Assembly: GCF_020342455.1 (NCBI RefSeq)
Contig: NZ_CP080506.1
Coordinates: 620,001 to 684,000 of the forward strand
Direction of reading: 5' to 3'
Length of the DNA stretch: 64,000 nt
Source: Profftia sp020342455
GTDB taxonomy: Bacteria; Pseudomonadota; Gammaproteobacteria; Enterobacterales; Enterobacteriaceae
Shown here in pieces: positions 18,389-28,133 of this stretch; positions within the stretch are counted from its first letter, which is position 1; each line of letters begins with the position of its first letter. The notes beneath the pieces are model-generated. The model was not told the DNA's origin. It did not search any database and saw nothing but the letters and a program-made list of their open reading frames with translations. Both the position numbers and the translations under genes were made by a program.

Positions 18389-20378
18389 TATCAGGTATAG
18401 ATTTTTAGGTGTTATAAAATATAATAATATTTATATCACCGCATAATGAATTTTTATTCATATTTCATTTATAAAGTAAAATATAAATATTACAAGATTA
18501 TACAATGTAAATGTTTTCTTGTTTTTATATTAAAATAGCTCATATATTTGATGATTTAGAAAATTAATCTAACACGATTAGATTTATAATATTTGTAGTA
18601 TAAAACTAATCTCCTTGATTTTACTATAATCTATAATGTGATAGTATTTATATACTCAAGTGATAATCAATTACTTATATATTATAATAATTTATTAATA
18701 TAATAAAATTATTGATTTAACATCATTAAGTAGTTAAGAATATAAAGTATACAATTTGAATTGTATAGTACTAAATAGACTTTATACTTAGTATAAGTAT
18801 AAAATATACAATACATTTATGCTAATAAGCATTAAATAAAAGTTATGATTTATAACTTATAGTTTTATTAATATTATTATTTGATAAATAACTTTTATAC
18901 TCTTATAATATTAGATATTATTTAGTATTTTAATCATAATTTTATATTATAAAATAATAGTATATCTGACTATATCAGTTTAGTAATTATAATTACTATA
19001 GAGTCATAATTAATATGAATAATTACATCAAGAACGTACCATCTAAGTTGAACTAAGAAATCAGTTAATATTTTTTTATATTAATATTATATTAGGTATA
19101 CTTATAATTAGAAAATTATTGCTATCTTCTACAACTTCATAAAGATAAATAAGTATTTTATACTATTCAATCAAGCATAATAGTGGTTATATATATTTAA
19201 GAATTAATGATTTATATACTTTATTTTTATATAAAATATATAGTAAGGTATAAATACTTAATTCTATTATTTTGTATGTTTTATTTTTTATAATGAATAT
19301 TTCAATTTAGGTGTTATGATCTTATTATTAAATAATTTTTATTTATCATTATGTAATGATAAATAAAAGATGCATGATATAAAGATCATATTAAAATTTA
19401 ATAAAAACTACATAAACTATATTAGTAATAGTAAAAATATTTTATACAATCATTAATGTACATGTGCATATTAATGCTAATATATTTTGTATTATAGTGA
19501 ATATTTTTATTGATGAAGTATTAGTGAATATTCTGTATAATATCTATTAAAATAGATTGTTTTTATTTATAATATACAGGTACTAAATATAAAATATATT
19601 TGTAACAAAATATAAGTTATAATAAAGACCTAATCTATTTAGATTAATAATATCTAGAGATAAACTTAAAAATATTTTCTTTATTATGCGCTTTATATGC
19701 ACTACATCTTGATATTAATAATAGATATTAGCTAAACAATACTTTTATTAATCAAAAATATAATTATTTCTATAAATAACATTTACTATTAAAAATATAA
19801 TCAAATATTTTATATTAAAAGATAATTTATTATGTAATGATTTTTATAATAATTTCGTTATTATATTTCTAATATTTAGTATATTTATAGCTCAATGCTT
19901 TTTATAGCTAACCTAAAACAAGATATATGCTAATACTAGCAGTTATTTGCTTTATATGTAACAATATAAATTGCGCTTAGATTAAAATTTATGATTACTT
20001 ACTTTTATAAGTATTATTTTTTTAACTTTAAAAAATATATAACGAGTTAGGACATGACTAATTGATGATATTTTATATCATAAAAACTTTATATTAAATA
20101 ATAATAAAAGACTTATATTACATATTTATAAATATTTAAGTAAGATATGCTTTTGATAGATAAAATAAATTGATAGTAAATCTTATTTTACACAGACTGT
20201 GGTAATACTTATAATCTATTAAAGTTCTCTTAGTGTAATTCAAACTTTATAATGATTTATAACATTTTTACTATTTTATTAAAAATATAAAATATATTGT
20301 ATATATATCAGGAATAGATATTATTTTAGATCTTTTGTATAAAAGTTATTTTTAAAATTAACTTTAAATACTTCTTAA
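18389..20378. other. Gene desert downstream of accA
   Basis: Nearly 2 kb of very AT-rich sequence with frequent stops in all six frames and no recognisable protein remnant, in the place of ldcC, yaeR and tilS of E. coli. The only structures I can point to are an imperfect hairpin just after accA, a TAGTAATTATAATTACTA palindrome near 18,980, and a nested hairpin element at 19,315-19,390 described in the findings. Confidence 0.7.
18408..18440 (+). terminator. Imperfect hairpin after accA
   Basis: A GGTG/CACC clamp (18408-18411 with 18437-18440) closes an AU-rich stem of about ten more pairs with one mismatch and one bulge, 20 bases after the accA stop. It is a probable 3' end of the long lipid/replication transcript. 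No strong U-tract. Confidence 0.4.
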
Positions 20379-20451
20379 TGACCCCTGCTGGATTTGAACC
20401 AGCGACCAAGCGATTATGAGTCGCCTGCTCTTACCACTGAGCTAAGGGGCC
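20379..20451 (-). tRNA. tRNA-Ile (CAU anticodon, AUA decoding)
   Basis: The minus strand folds into a 73-base cloverleaf: acceptor GGCCCCT with AGGGGTC (a G-U pair at 2:71), D arm AGCTCAGTGGTAAGAGC, anticodon loop with CAT, and T arm with GGTTCAAATCC. The sequence is close to E. coli ileX/ileY, not to elongator or initiator tRNA-Met. This tRNA reads AUA only after TilS converts C34 to lysidine. The CCA end is not encoded (TT follows A73), unlike the other two tRNAs here, so CCA must be added by the nucleotidyltransferase. Confidence 0.93.
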
Positions 20452-21990
20452 TAATAAGGGAGTGTGTATTATCTCTTAATAATCTACATATTATTAAGTA
20501 ACTCATAAACATATGACTTTATAAATATTTTAAATATTGATTTATATAATATAAAAGATAAAATACTATTTTAGCATAAATAGTGATATATAATAATATT
20601 ATAAGTCATATTATATGTATTTTTATAAAAATAAAAATTTAGATTAAATGTGTATAAGTAAAAAATTTCTTTACAGAGAGGGAGTAGTTCATAATAAAAT
20701 ATATTATTTACTCATATTTAAACTAAATAATTACTTATTATAATTAATATAACATATACTTTAGAAGTAAACAATATATTCGTGTTGAATATATCTAGTT
20801 AAAATAATATATTATAAATATATATAACCTAATTAATTTATTTCACGTAACTATATTTTATATATGCAATATATACATTGCAAGCTGATGTATTTTATTT
20901 TTATTTTTAAATAATTTTAGGAATATTAGTTTAATTTTTTATTTCTGTAGTATGAGAATATAAATGAAGTAGTACTCTTATACAAGTTCTATTTTACTAA
21001 ATTTTTTTTTATATAATTTATTATATCATAATTATAGTTGCATTATATTGTAGTAATTAGTAATTCTTTAAATATTTTCTTGAAAATAAAGATCTTGATA
21101 TTAAATAGTATCAATAAATTAATTATTTTTAAATATTTTCATAATAAATAACAAGATTATTTAATTAATATTCTTTAATACCTTTATAATAATCTTATTA
21201 AATACTATTTTACTTATATAAGTACCCTTACTTATTAATTTATAATTATAATTAGATACTAATATGACATTATAGTCAATCTACGTAATAAGAAAATAAT
21301 TTTACTTTTAATATATATTAAAATTTAAATATATAAAGTTTAATTTAATTATTATTAACCTATTATTTATAAATAAACATAGATTATTTTATAGGTTATG
21401 TTCTATATACAAGTTATAACCATACTAATAATTTATTTTAATATAATTTTAGATACTATTATTAACTATATCTTATTTTCCTTATACTTTCGTAATTTGT
21501 AGTATTTGATTAATCTATAATACTTAATTAATAAATAAAGATATTATTCATTAATATTTTATATTAAAATTAATACAGATGGATAAAAACTTAATTCTAT
21601 ATAACATAGAGTATATAATATTTAATTTTAAAGAGGGTCTATACTACTATATGAATATGTTAGGGTAGTATAGTTATACAAATATATGAAAACTTAAAAT
21701 ATATTAATCATTACAAGTATACTTCTTGTCTATTTGTTTTAATATTAATATATTTAAGGTCTATTCTTCAATTAGTACTATAGAGTTATATAATTATTAA
21801 TATAAAAATATTTTAAAGTGACTACAGAGATCAAATCAAATAATTAGGTAAATTATATTTTATTTAAGTAATTCTATATATTTTAATATAAGATTAATCA
21901 TATTAAAATATTAATTCATAAGGAAATGATATTGAATCATATATATTAAATAAAATTTTGAAAAAGATTTTTATATAACTTTTTAATTAA
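20452..21990. other. Gene desert between tRNA-Ile and yqjA
   Basis: About 1.5 kb of AT-rich sequence with no open reading frame of credible length or composition. The tRNA-Ile promoter must lie at the left end on the minus strand, but I see no consensus -35/-10 pair. No pseudogene remnant is recognisable by eye. Confidence 0.65.
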
Positions 21991-22653
21991 TTAATCTGTA
22001 GTATTGCGCTTTTTACGTACAATTACCACTATAGTTCCTATGAGCCCTATGACTAATAATATTATAGGTAAAAGCATTAAACAAGTCATCATCTGATTTT
22101 CGTGTTGTTTAACAAAAGGAATATAACTAATAGCTAGACCAGCACCTAACATAGAGCATACCCATAATAATGAGCTTAACCAGTTAAATACCTGAAATCG
22201 TGTATTTTTAAGTCCTGATAATCCAGCTATAGTTGGTAAAATAGTTCGCACAAATGCTAAAAAACGACCCATGAATAGTGCAACTAATCCATGTGTGTGA
22301 AACATATTATATGCACGTTGATGATAATGTTCTGGTAATTTAATTAACCAACTACGAACTAACTTGGTATGACCTAACCAACGTCCTTGAATATAACTAA
22401 TCCAGCATCCTATGCTTGATGCAATAATAAGTACAACTATAGTAGGTAATAAAGGTAACACATCCCTCGCTATTAATGCACCTGCAAGCAATAGCAAGCT
22501 ATCACCTGGTAAAAATGCAAAAAGAAGAATTCCATTTTCTAATAGCAGTATTGTAAATAAAATACTGTATATTGATAATACCATTTTAGGAGCGCTTAGT
22601 ACAACAAAGTCTTGTGCCCACAGAGCTTGTAAGATATCTTTGATTACTTCCAT
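21991..22653 (-). CDS. yqjA: DedA-family membrane protein YqjA
   Basis: DedA-family inner-membrane protein. In E. coli, YqjA supports membrane-potential homeostasis, alkaline tolerance and cell division, and family members are linked to recycling of undecaprenyl phosphate and flipping of phospholipids. The 220 residues match YqjA over the full length, including the N-terminal LLQALWAQDF and YIQGRWLG. The acidic residues needed in the family are present as Glu39 and Asp51 (LENG, LPGDS), and the paired arginines as Arg129 and Arg135 (MGRFLAFVRT). Four to five hydrophobic segments. It stands alone between two deserts; its weak AAGGG box is about 8 bases upstream of the ATG. Confidence 0.92.
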   Translation of the reverse strand: MEVIKDILQALWAQDFVVLSAPKMVLSIYSILFTILLLENGILLFAFLPGDSLLLLAGALIARDVLPLLPTIVVLIIASSIGCWISYIQGRWLGHTKLVRSWLIKLPEHYHQRAYNMFHTHGLVALFMGRFLAFVRTILPTIAGLSGLKNTRFQVFNWLSSLLWVCSMLGAGLAISYIPFVKQHENQMMTCLMLLPIILLVIGLIGTIVVIVRKKRNTTD

Positions 22654-24898
22654 TATTTATTACCCTTTATTACCTCTTTATTACTGCGTATAATATGTAT
22701 TAATGTTTTTTATAAAAAACTAATTTATTTTATTTATATCTAAATATGAAGAAATTTCTTATATAATATTTTGAATAAAATATATTAAGGTAAGCTAATA
22801 TAAGGTTTACTATTAAGTAATATATTATATAAAGATTTTACCATCCTAAAATTATTATATATAGTTTATATTACTAATGATGATCTATATACTTAAAATT
22901 TAGTGGAGCTTATTATGATTTTAGGTAGGTAATTTTTAGCAGGATTATTGTTTTAATCAATAAATAATGCTAATACATTGCTTATTAATATTTATAACTT
23001 AAATAAGTTATTTGTTATAATCTTATCAAGATATGATTATTTTGATATGTTGTTCAACATGATCATTTTAACTTACTATTAGTTATCTCTCGTTTGATTG
23101 ATTTTCTATAATGTATAATAGAAACTATATAATTATTTTTATTAATCTATATTTCTTAAACATTTTTATTTTTTTATCTGTTTTTATTTTATTTTTATTT
23201 ATTATTATTAGTAATATGTCATTATATTATTCTATTTATGTAATTACATGAATTTAAAATTTAATTGTATATTAATTATAATATAAACAGCATTCAATCA
23301 TTAAGATATTTATAGTTTTATATTGACTATATACTTTTCTATTTATCTAGGTATTCATTATCAGTGTAATTAACAAATGTTATATATTAAAAAAATAAAG
23401 TAGAATATATGATATAATTATTCATAGTCAGATATTAAGTATATTTATTCATAAAAATATAGTATAAAATATTAATTTTAGCATAATAAATTAGTCTTAT
23501 ATAATTTATTCTTAAGATGGATTTTTTTTATTATTTCTATCTATAATTTTTTTATCTAATTAAATAAATTTTTACTATCAGTATTTAATTTTTAAATATT
23601 TTAATATAGAATATTAATTTTATTTATTACCTATAATCATAGAATATGATTTTTAATTTAAAAGAGTTTGTCACTATATAATTAATTTGGTTTCAAGTAA
23701 TATTTATTTAATAAATTATATATAATTAAGAAACTTAATGATTAATTAAATTTATATAACCACTCAGATTAGTATATTAAAAATAAAATAGTTATATTCT
23801 TATTCTTATAAGAATTATTTTGAAATTTTAATAAGAAAAAATTAATTTTCAAATTTAACTAATTAATAATTTATCTATTTTAAATCTTTTTTAAATAGCC
23901 TTTTATTACGATTTAATCTCAAAGATACTTAATTTTTATATATATTAATTTTTTCTTTATTTTAGAAAAAATATTACTTTTAATCTATAATTTTTTTAAA
24001 CATAAAAACTTTGTTTTGCTTAATCAATAACATTATTTAGATATAAAGATGTATTGTAAAAGTTGAGCTATTAGGTATAAGAATACTGCTGTGCTTATAT
24101 TACAAAAACTATATCTACTATCTATATGGCCTTTACTGAATTTAAAAGAATAATATATACCGCTGAAAATTTACCGATTCATATTAATGAGATTTTTTTA
24201 CTAAAAAATTCCTAATGATATGAATAAATACAATTAGTAATAATTTTATATAGTAGAATTATATTTAAGACTACTAGCCCAGTGCTAATCCCAATTTTTA
24301 ATATTACCTAAAATTTAACACTATTACTCATAATTACACCTTAATATATTTTTGAATTGTAATTACTTTTTACTAGTATTACCTATAATAACTAATTACA
24401 AGATGGGTATATAATTTGTAATAAATTAATTACATTTTAATTCATTATAATGATATTTGCATTATCTAGTATATTTTTATAAAAAATATGAATAGTATAT
24501 AGAATATATATTCTAAAATAACTAATATAATTTTTATAAGTTAAATATCTAATAAATTACAACAGCGTTAACACTATAGTTAATTATTAATTAAATAATT
24601 CTGTAACACATAAAAGTATTTGAGATAAAGAAGAGAAGTAGAAGAATTATTAATTCACAGGGTAATTCTAACACAATTAAAATACTATAAGTTTTATATT
24701 AATTATATTAGCACTAGATTAGTATGCTATTTATTAATTTATTATTTAGAAAAAGTACTTCTATATAAGTATTTGATCACTGTAACATATCTTGCCATAA
24801 TGAATCACATAGTAAAATAGTTATCATTGATATTTTTATTAATTAAAATAGATATTTATGGTAAAATAAAGTGTACTAATAATTTAGTAATTAATGAG
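22654..24898. other. Gene desert between yqjA and gpsA
   Basis: About 2.2 kb without a credible gene. In E. coli cysE follows gpsA, so part of this stretch probably replaces cysE; I recognise no serine acetyltransferase hexapeptide remnant. The base composition is extreme, with many T-runs around 23,100-24,000. Confidence 0.65.
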
Positions 24899-25912
24899 TT
24901 ATTGCTCTTTTTTACAAGTACGGCCTAATAGAGTTAATGCAGCCTTACGAGCATCTTTATTGCAATAGAGAACTTGATAAATTTGCTCAGTAATTGGCAT
25001 TTCTATCGCATAGCGTAGGGCTAATGTCATTACTTCTTTAATATTACTATACCCTTCAATCACTTGATTAATATTGTTTTGAGCATCTTGTACTCTAAGA
25101 CCTTGTCCCAACATAATACCAAAACGACGATTACGAGACTGATTATCAGTACATGTTAAAACTAAATCCCCTAATCCAGACATTCCCATAAAAGTAGCTG
25201 CATCGGCACCTAGAGCAACACCGAGTCGGATCATTTCAGTTAATCCACGAGTAATTAAGGCAGTTCTAGCGTTTGCTCCAAAACCAATACCATCAGATAT
25301 GCCAGCACCAATTGCAATAATATTTTTTATGACCCCTCCTAGTTGTACCCCAATAAAATCAGGATTACTATAAACTCGTAAACTCTTACCACAATGTAAT
25401 AGCTTTTGTAAATATTCAACAAAATGTACGTTAGTAGATGATAGTACAATAGCTGTAGGAAGACCAGCTGCTAGTTCTTTTGCAAATGTAGGTCCTGATA
25501 GCGTAGCTAAAGGAATATCAGGACCTAAATATTTACGGATAACATGTTGTAATAAGTGCCCAGTACCTTTTTCTAATCCTTTTGTAGCACATACTATACG
25601 CGAATTAGCACGTAAGTGAGGTTGTATTTTGTATAAAACTTCACTAAATACATGACTAGGTACAACGATCATTATATCACGACTTACTGCAATGGCTTTT
25701 GTAAGATCTGTCTCTAACTTTAAATTATCAGGGAAATGAATATCAGGTAGAAAGGTTTGATTACAACGTGCTGTATGTAAGATATGAATATGTTTAGGAT
25801 TGTGCCCCCAAAGTACTACATTGTATCCATTGCGTGCTAATGTAATTGCTAGAGCAGTTCCGTAAGATCCAGCACCTATAATAGTCATTGAAAAGTTTAA
25901 GTTATTATTCAT
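24899..25912 (-). CDS. gpsA: Glycerol-3-phosphate dehydrogenase [NAD(P)+]
   Basis: Reduces dihydroxyacetone phosphate to sn-glycerol 3-phosphate, the backbone for phospholipid synthesis. It has 337 residues (339 in E. coli). The Rossmann loop GAGSYG is at residues 13-18. VVPSHVF, CATKGLE, LSGPTFAKELAAGLPTA, GVIKNIIAIGAGISDG and the substrate-binding NARTALITRGLTEM follow in family order. The ATG overlaps the secB stop (TAATG), so translation is coupled. secB-gpsA is the enterobacterial order; cysE is missing downstream. Confidence 0.97.
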   Translation of the reverse strand: MNNNLNFSMTIIGAGSYGTALAITLARNGYNVVLWGHNPKHIHILHTARCNQTFLPDIHFPDNLKLETDLTKAIAVSRDIMIVVPSHVFSEVLYKIQPHLRANSRIVCATKGLEKGTGHLLQHVIRKYLGPDIPLATLSGPTFAKELAAGLPTAIVLSSTNVHFVEYLQKLLHCGKSLRVYSNPDFIGVQLGGVIKNIIAIGAGISDGIGFGANARTALITRGLTEMIRLGVALGADAATFMGMSGLGDLVLTCTDNQSRNRRFGIMLGQGLRVQDAQNNINQVIEGYSNIKEVMTLALRYAIEMPITEQIYQVLYCNKDARKAALTLLGRTCKKEQ

Positions 25913-26385
25913 TAGGCACTTATCGGCTGTTGTTTAGAATCTATGGCTACTTTAGTTTGCTGCATAAAGTGCATAAACATTGCATCAAAGTTAATTGGAG
26001 CTATATTTAACTGTGGAAAAGTACTACGATAAATTAAATTAGTAATACATTCACGGGCGTATGGGAAAAGAATATTAGGACAGTCAGCACCTAAGCAATA
26101 AGCTAATTTATTTCCTTCAATTCCCGAAATAGTAAATATTCCCGCTTGTTGTACTTCACACAGAAATGCAATACTCTCTTCTAGAGAAGAAGTGATAGTT
26201 ATGCGTAATATAACTTCAAATACATCATTGATGAGTTTAGTAGATACAGTATTCAGATCTAGTTTAACTTCTGGTTTCCAGTCTTTTTGGAATATAGCTG
26301 GTGAGTTTGGAGATTCAAAAGAGATATCTTTAGTATAAATACGTTGTATCTGCAAAGATATTTCTGATGTTTTTTGTTCTAACAT
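25912..26385 (-). CDS. secB: Protein-export chaperone SecB
   Basis: Tetrameric cytosolic chaperone that keeps preproteins unfolded and hands them to SecA. It has 157 residues (155 in E. coli). Matching regions are QIQRIYTKDISFESPNSP near the N-terminus and LFPYARECITNLIYRSTFPQ with APINFDAMF near the C-terminus, which form the peptide groove and SecA-contact surface. AAGGTG lies 8 bases before the ATG. The stop overlaps the gpsA start. The 267-base gap upstream, between secB and yibN, is the size of the lost grxC. Confidence 0.97.
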   Translation of the reverse strand: MLEQKTSEISLQIQRIYTKDISFESPNSPAIFQKDWKPEVKLDLNTVSTKLINDVFEVILRITITSSLEESIAFLCEVQQAGIFTISGIEGNKLAYCLGADCPNILFPYARECITNLIYRSTFPQLNIAPINFDAMFMHFMQQTKVAIDSKQQPISA

Positions 26386-26652
26386 ATTATTTACACCTTT
26401 TGGATTAGTATTTATATATAGAATTTATAGAATAACTTTATAATTACTCTTAAAGTAAATCTATTTTTTATCCAATGTGTTTAAATAGTAATATTCACCC
26501 GTGATTCTTCTATAAATAGAATCATAATAAATTTAAGAAATTATTGTGTTAGTCATCTGTATATATAGTACTATGTAACTTTAATAGTGATTCGTACTAG
26601 GACATATATAATATTATATATATTATATCTTAATATTTAAACTTCTTGTATA

Positions 26653-27090
26653 TTATTTATTACGTACTAAAGGTAGGTTAGCACTATCCCAGCCTATAAT
26701 ACCATTTTGTAGTATATAAATTCTTTTAAAGCCCACTTTTACTAAATACTCGCCTAATTTGCGAGAGAGAATACCATGTGCACAAACTAAAATAACTGGT
26801 TTAATTTTATATTTATTTAGTTTGTAAAGTTTTTCATTTTGCAGTTCGTTAGGTTTTATATTTAAAGAATTTACCAAATGACCATTGAAAAAATCCTTTG
26901 GAGAACGAGTATCGATAACTATAGCATCTTCTTTGTTCATTAAAATAGTTGCCTCAAAGTAAGTAATTTCTTTTACTTTAGAAACATAACTTTTGAATGT
27001 AGTAATTATTACTGCTAAAAATAATAGAATCCATGCTATACATAGTATGTAATGAATATTGATAAAATTTATAATATGTTGTATTGACAT
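26653..27090 (-). CDS. yibN: Membrane-anchored rhodanese-like protein YibN
   Basis: Rhodanese-domain protein of unknown physiological substrate, 145 residues (143 in E. coli). One N-terminal membrane segment (about 13-31, ILCIAWILLFLAVIITTF) anchors a cytosolic rhodanese domain: IVIDTRSPKDFFNGHLVNS with the active-site loop VCAHGILSR carrying Cys103. Sulfurtransferase activity is therefore possible, but no partner is evident. It is divergent from gpmI, as in E. coli; grxC, which normally lies between yibN and secB, is absent. Retention in such a reduced genome suggests a useful role. Confidence 0.88.
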   Translation of the reverse strand: MSIQHIINFINIHYILCIAWILLFLAVIITTFKSYVSKVKEITYFEATILMNKEDAIVIDTRSPKDFFNGHLVNSLNIKPNELQNEKLYKLNKYKIKPVILVCAHGILSRKLGEYLVKVGFKRIYILQNGIIGWDSANLPLVRNK

Positions 27091-28133
27091 TAATATAACT
27101 ACTCTATTCTAAGTTTAGAAATAAATAAATATACTATGGGAGTATACCAGGACAATATATAAATTACAGATAGAAAAAAATGATCAAATATTTTGCAGAA
27201 AATAACTAAATTTCTTACTGAAACCAATAATTTCTTCTTTAATAAATAATATAAAAATCTAAGTTTATTTTTATTAAAACATATAAGGCAAATAGTTCTT
27301 TCTATACAAAGTGAAATGATATTTCAAACTTTATTATTATATTAGATATCATAAGTTATGATTATTTTATGAGTTTATAAACTAATATGATGATTAATAA
27401 TCCATATCTAAATTTTAGTATTACTATTTTTATACATTGATAATCTCATTATTTTTGTAAGGATATTCATCTTTATTAAGATTATTATCATTTACTTCCT
27501 ATAATTATAATTATTAGATTTTAATAAAATTTGCGTGTTATCTTATTATTAATAGTAAGTTATATTTTACTATGAATCATTTAATTATTTATAATAATAA
27601 TTAATTACTAGGTATTATTATTAATACATAGCTGATTTACTTTAATTTTACATACATTTTATCTTTCATAAAAATGTTATTATAAGAAGCCTTATTTAAT
27701 ATTATTTTTTATAATTATCAAATAGTATAGTAAATATACTTATATATTTTATATAAAGTAAAAAGATTATAAAGTGAAAAAATAATATTAATAAATTTAT
27801 TAATATTTGACCTAGCACACTATGCTTTGAGCGAGTTAGTAATATTTTTGAGAACTTTTTTTATTACGTATATAAAAATGTACTTTTGAATCTACAGTAC
27901 CTATTTTATAAGGTAATTTATTTATAGTAATATTTAATATTATAATACTAGATTAGTAAAACACAATACATTATATTTTCAATATATATTAATTAACTTA
28001 TTTAAGTTGCCATACATATTGCTCAGTAAAATATTTTCAAGCAAATAATTTATCTTCTTACAGAAGATAAATTATTAATTATCTATAAAATTTATTTTAT
28101 CTTAAAATTTAAGTATATAACGAGGTGATAGTA
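27091..28133. other. Divergent spacer yibN/gpmI
   Basis: About 1 kb between divergently transcribed yibN and gpmI that must hold both promoters. It is AT-rich with no gene remnant that I recognise. The clear element is the 15-bp perfect hairpin at 28044-28076 close to gpmI. Confidence 0.65.
28044..28076 (+). promoter_or_regulatory. 15-bp perfect hairpin / palindrome upstream of gpmI
   Basis: AATAATTTATCTTCT (28044-28058) and its exact reverse complement (28062-28076) flank a TAC triloop, 57 bases before the gpmI ATG. As DNA it is an operator-like palindrome; as RNA it would be a 5'-UTR stem if transcription starts upstream. No function is known. Confidence 0.5.

Noticed and set aside
18979..18996. 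18-bp palindrome TAGTAATTATAATTACTA
   Set aside because: Built only of A/T apart from two G/C pairs and without a loop; expected now and then by chance in DNA of this composition and not near a gene.
18389..24898. CRISPR array, prophage or transposon in the desert
   Set aside because: I saw no regularly spaced direct repeats, no integrase or transposase motif and no terminal inverted repeats with target duplications.
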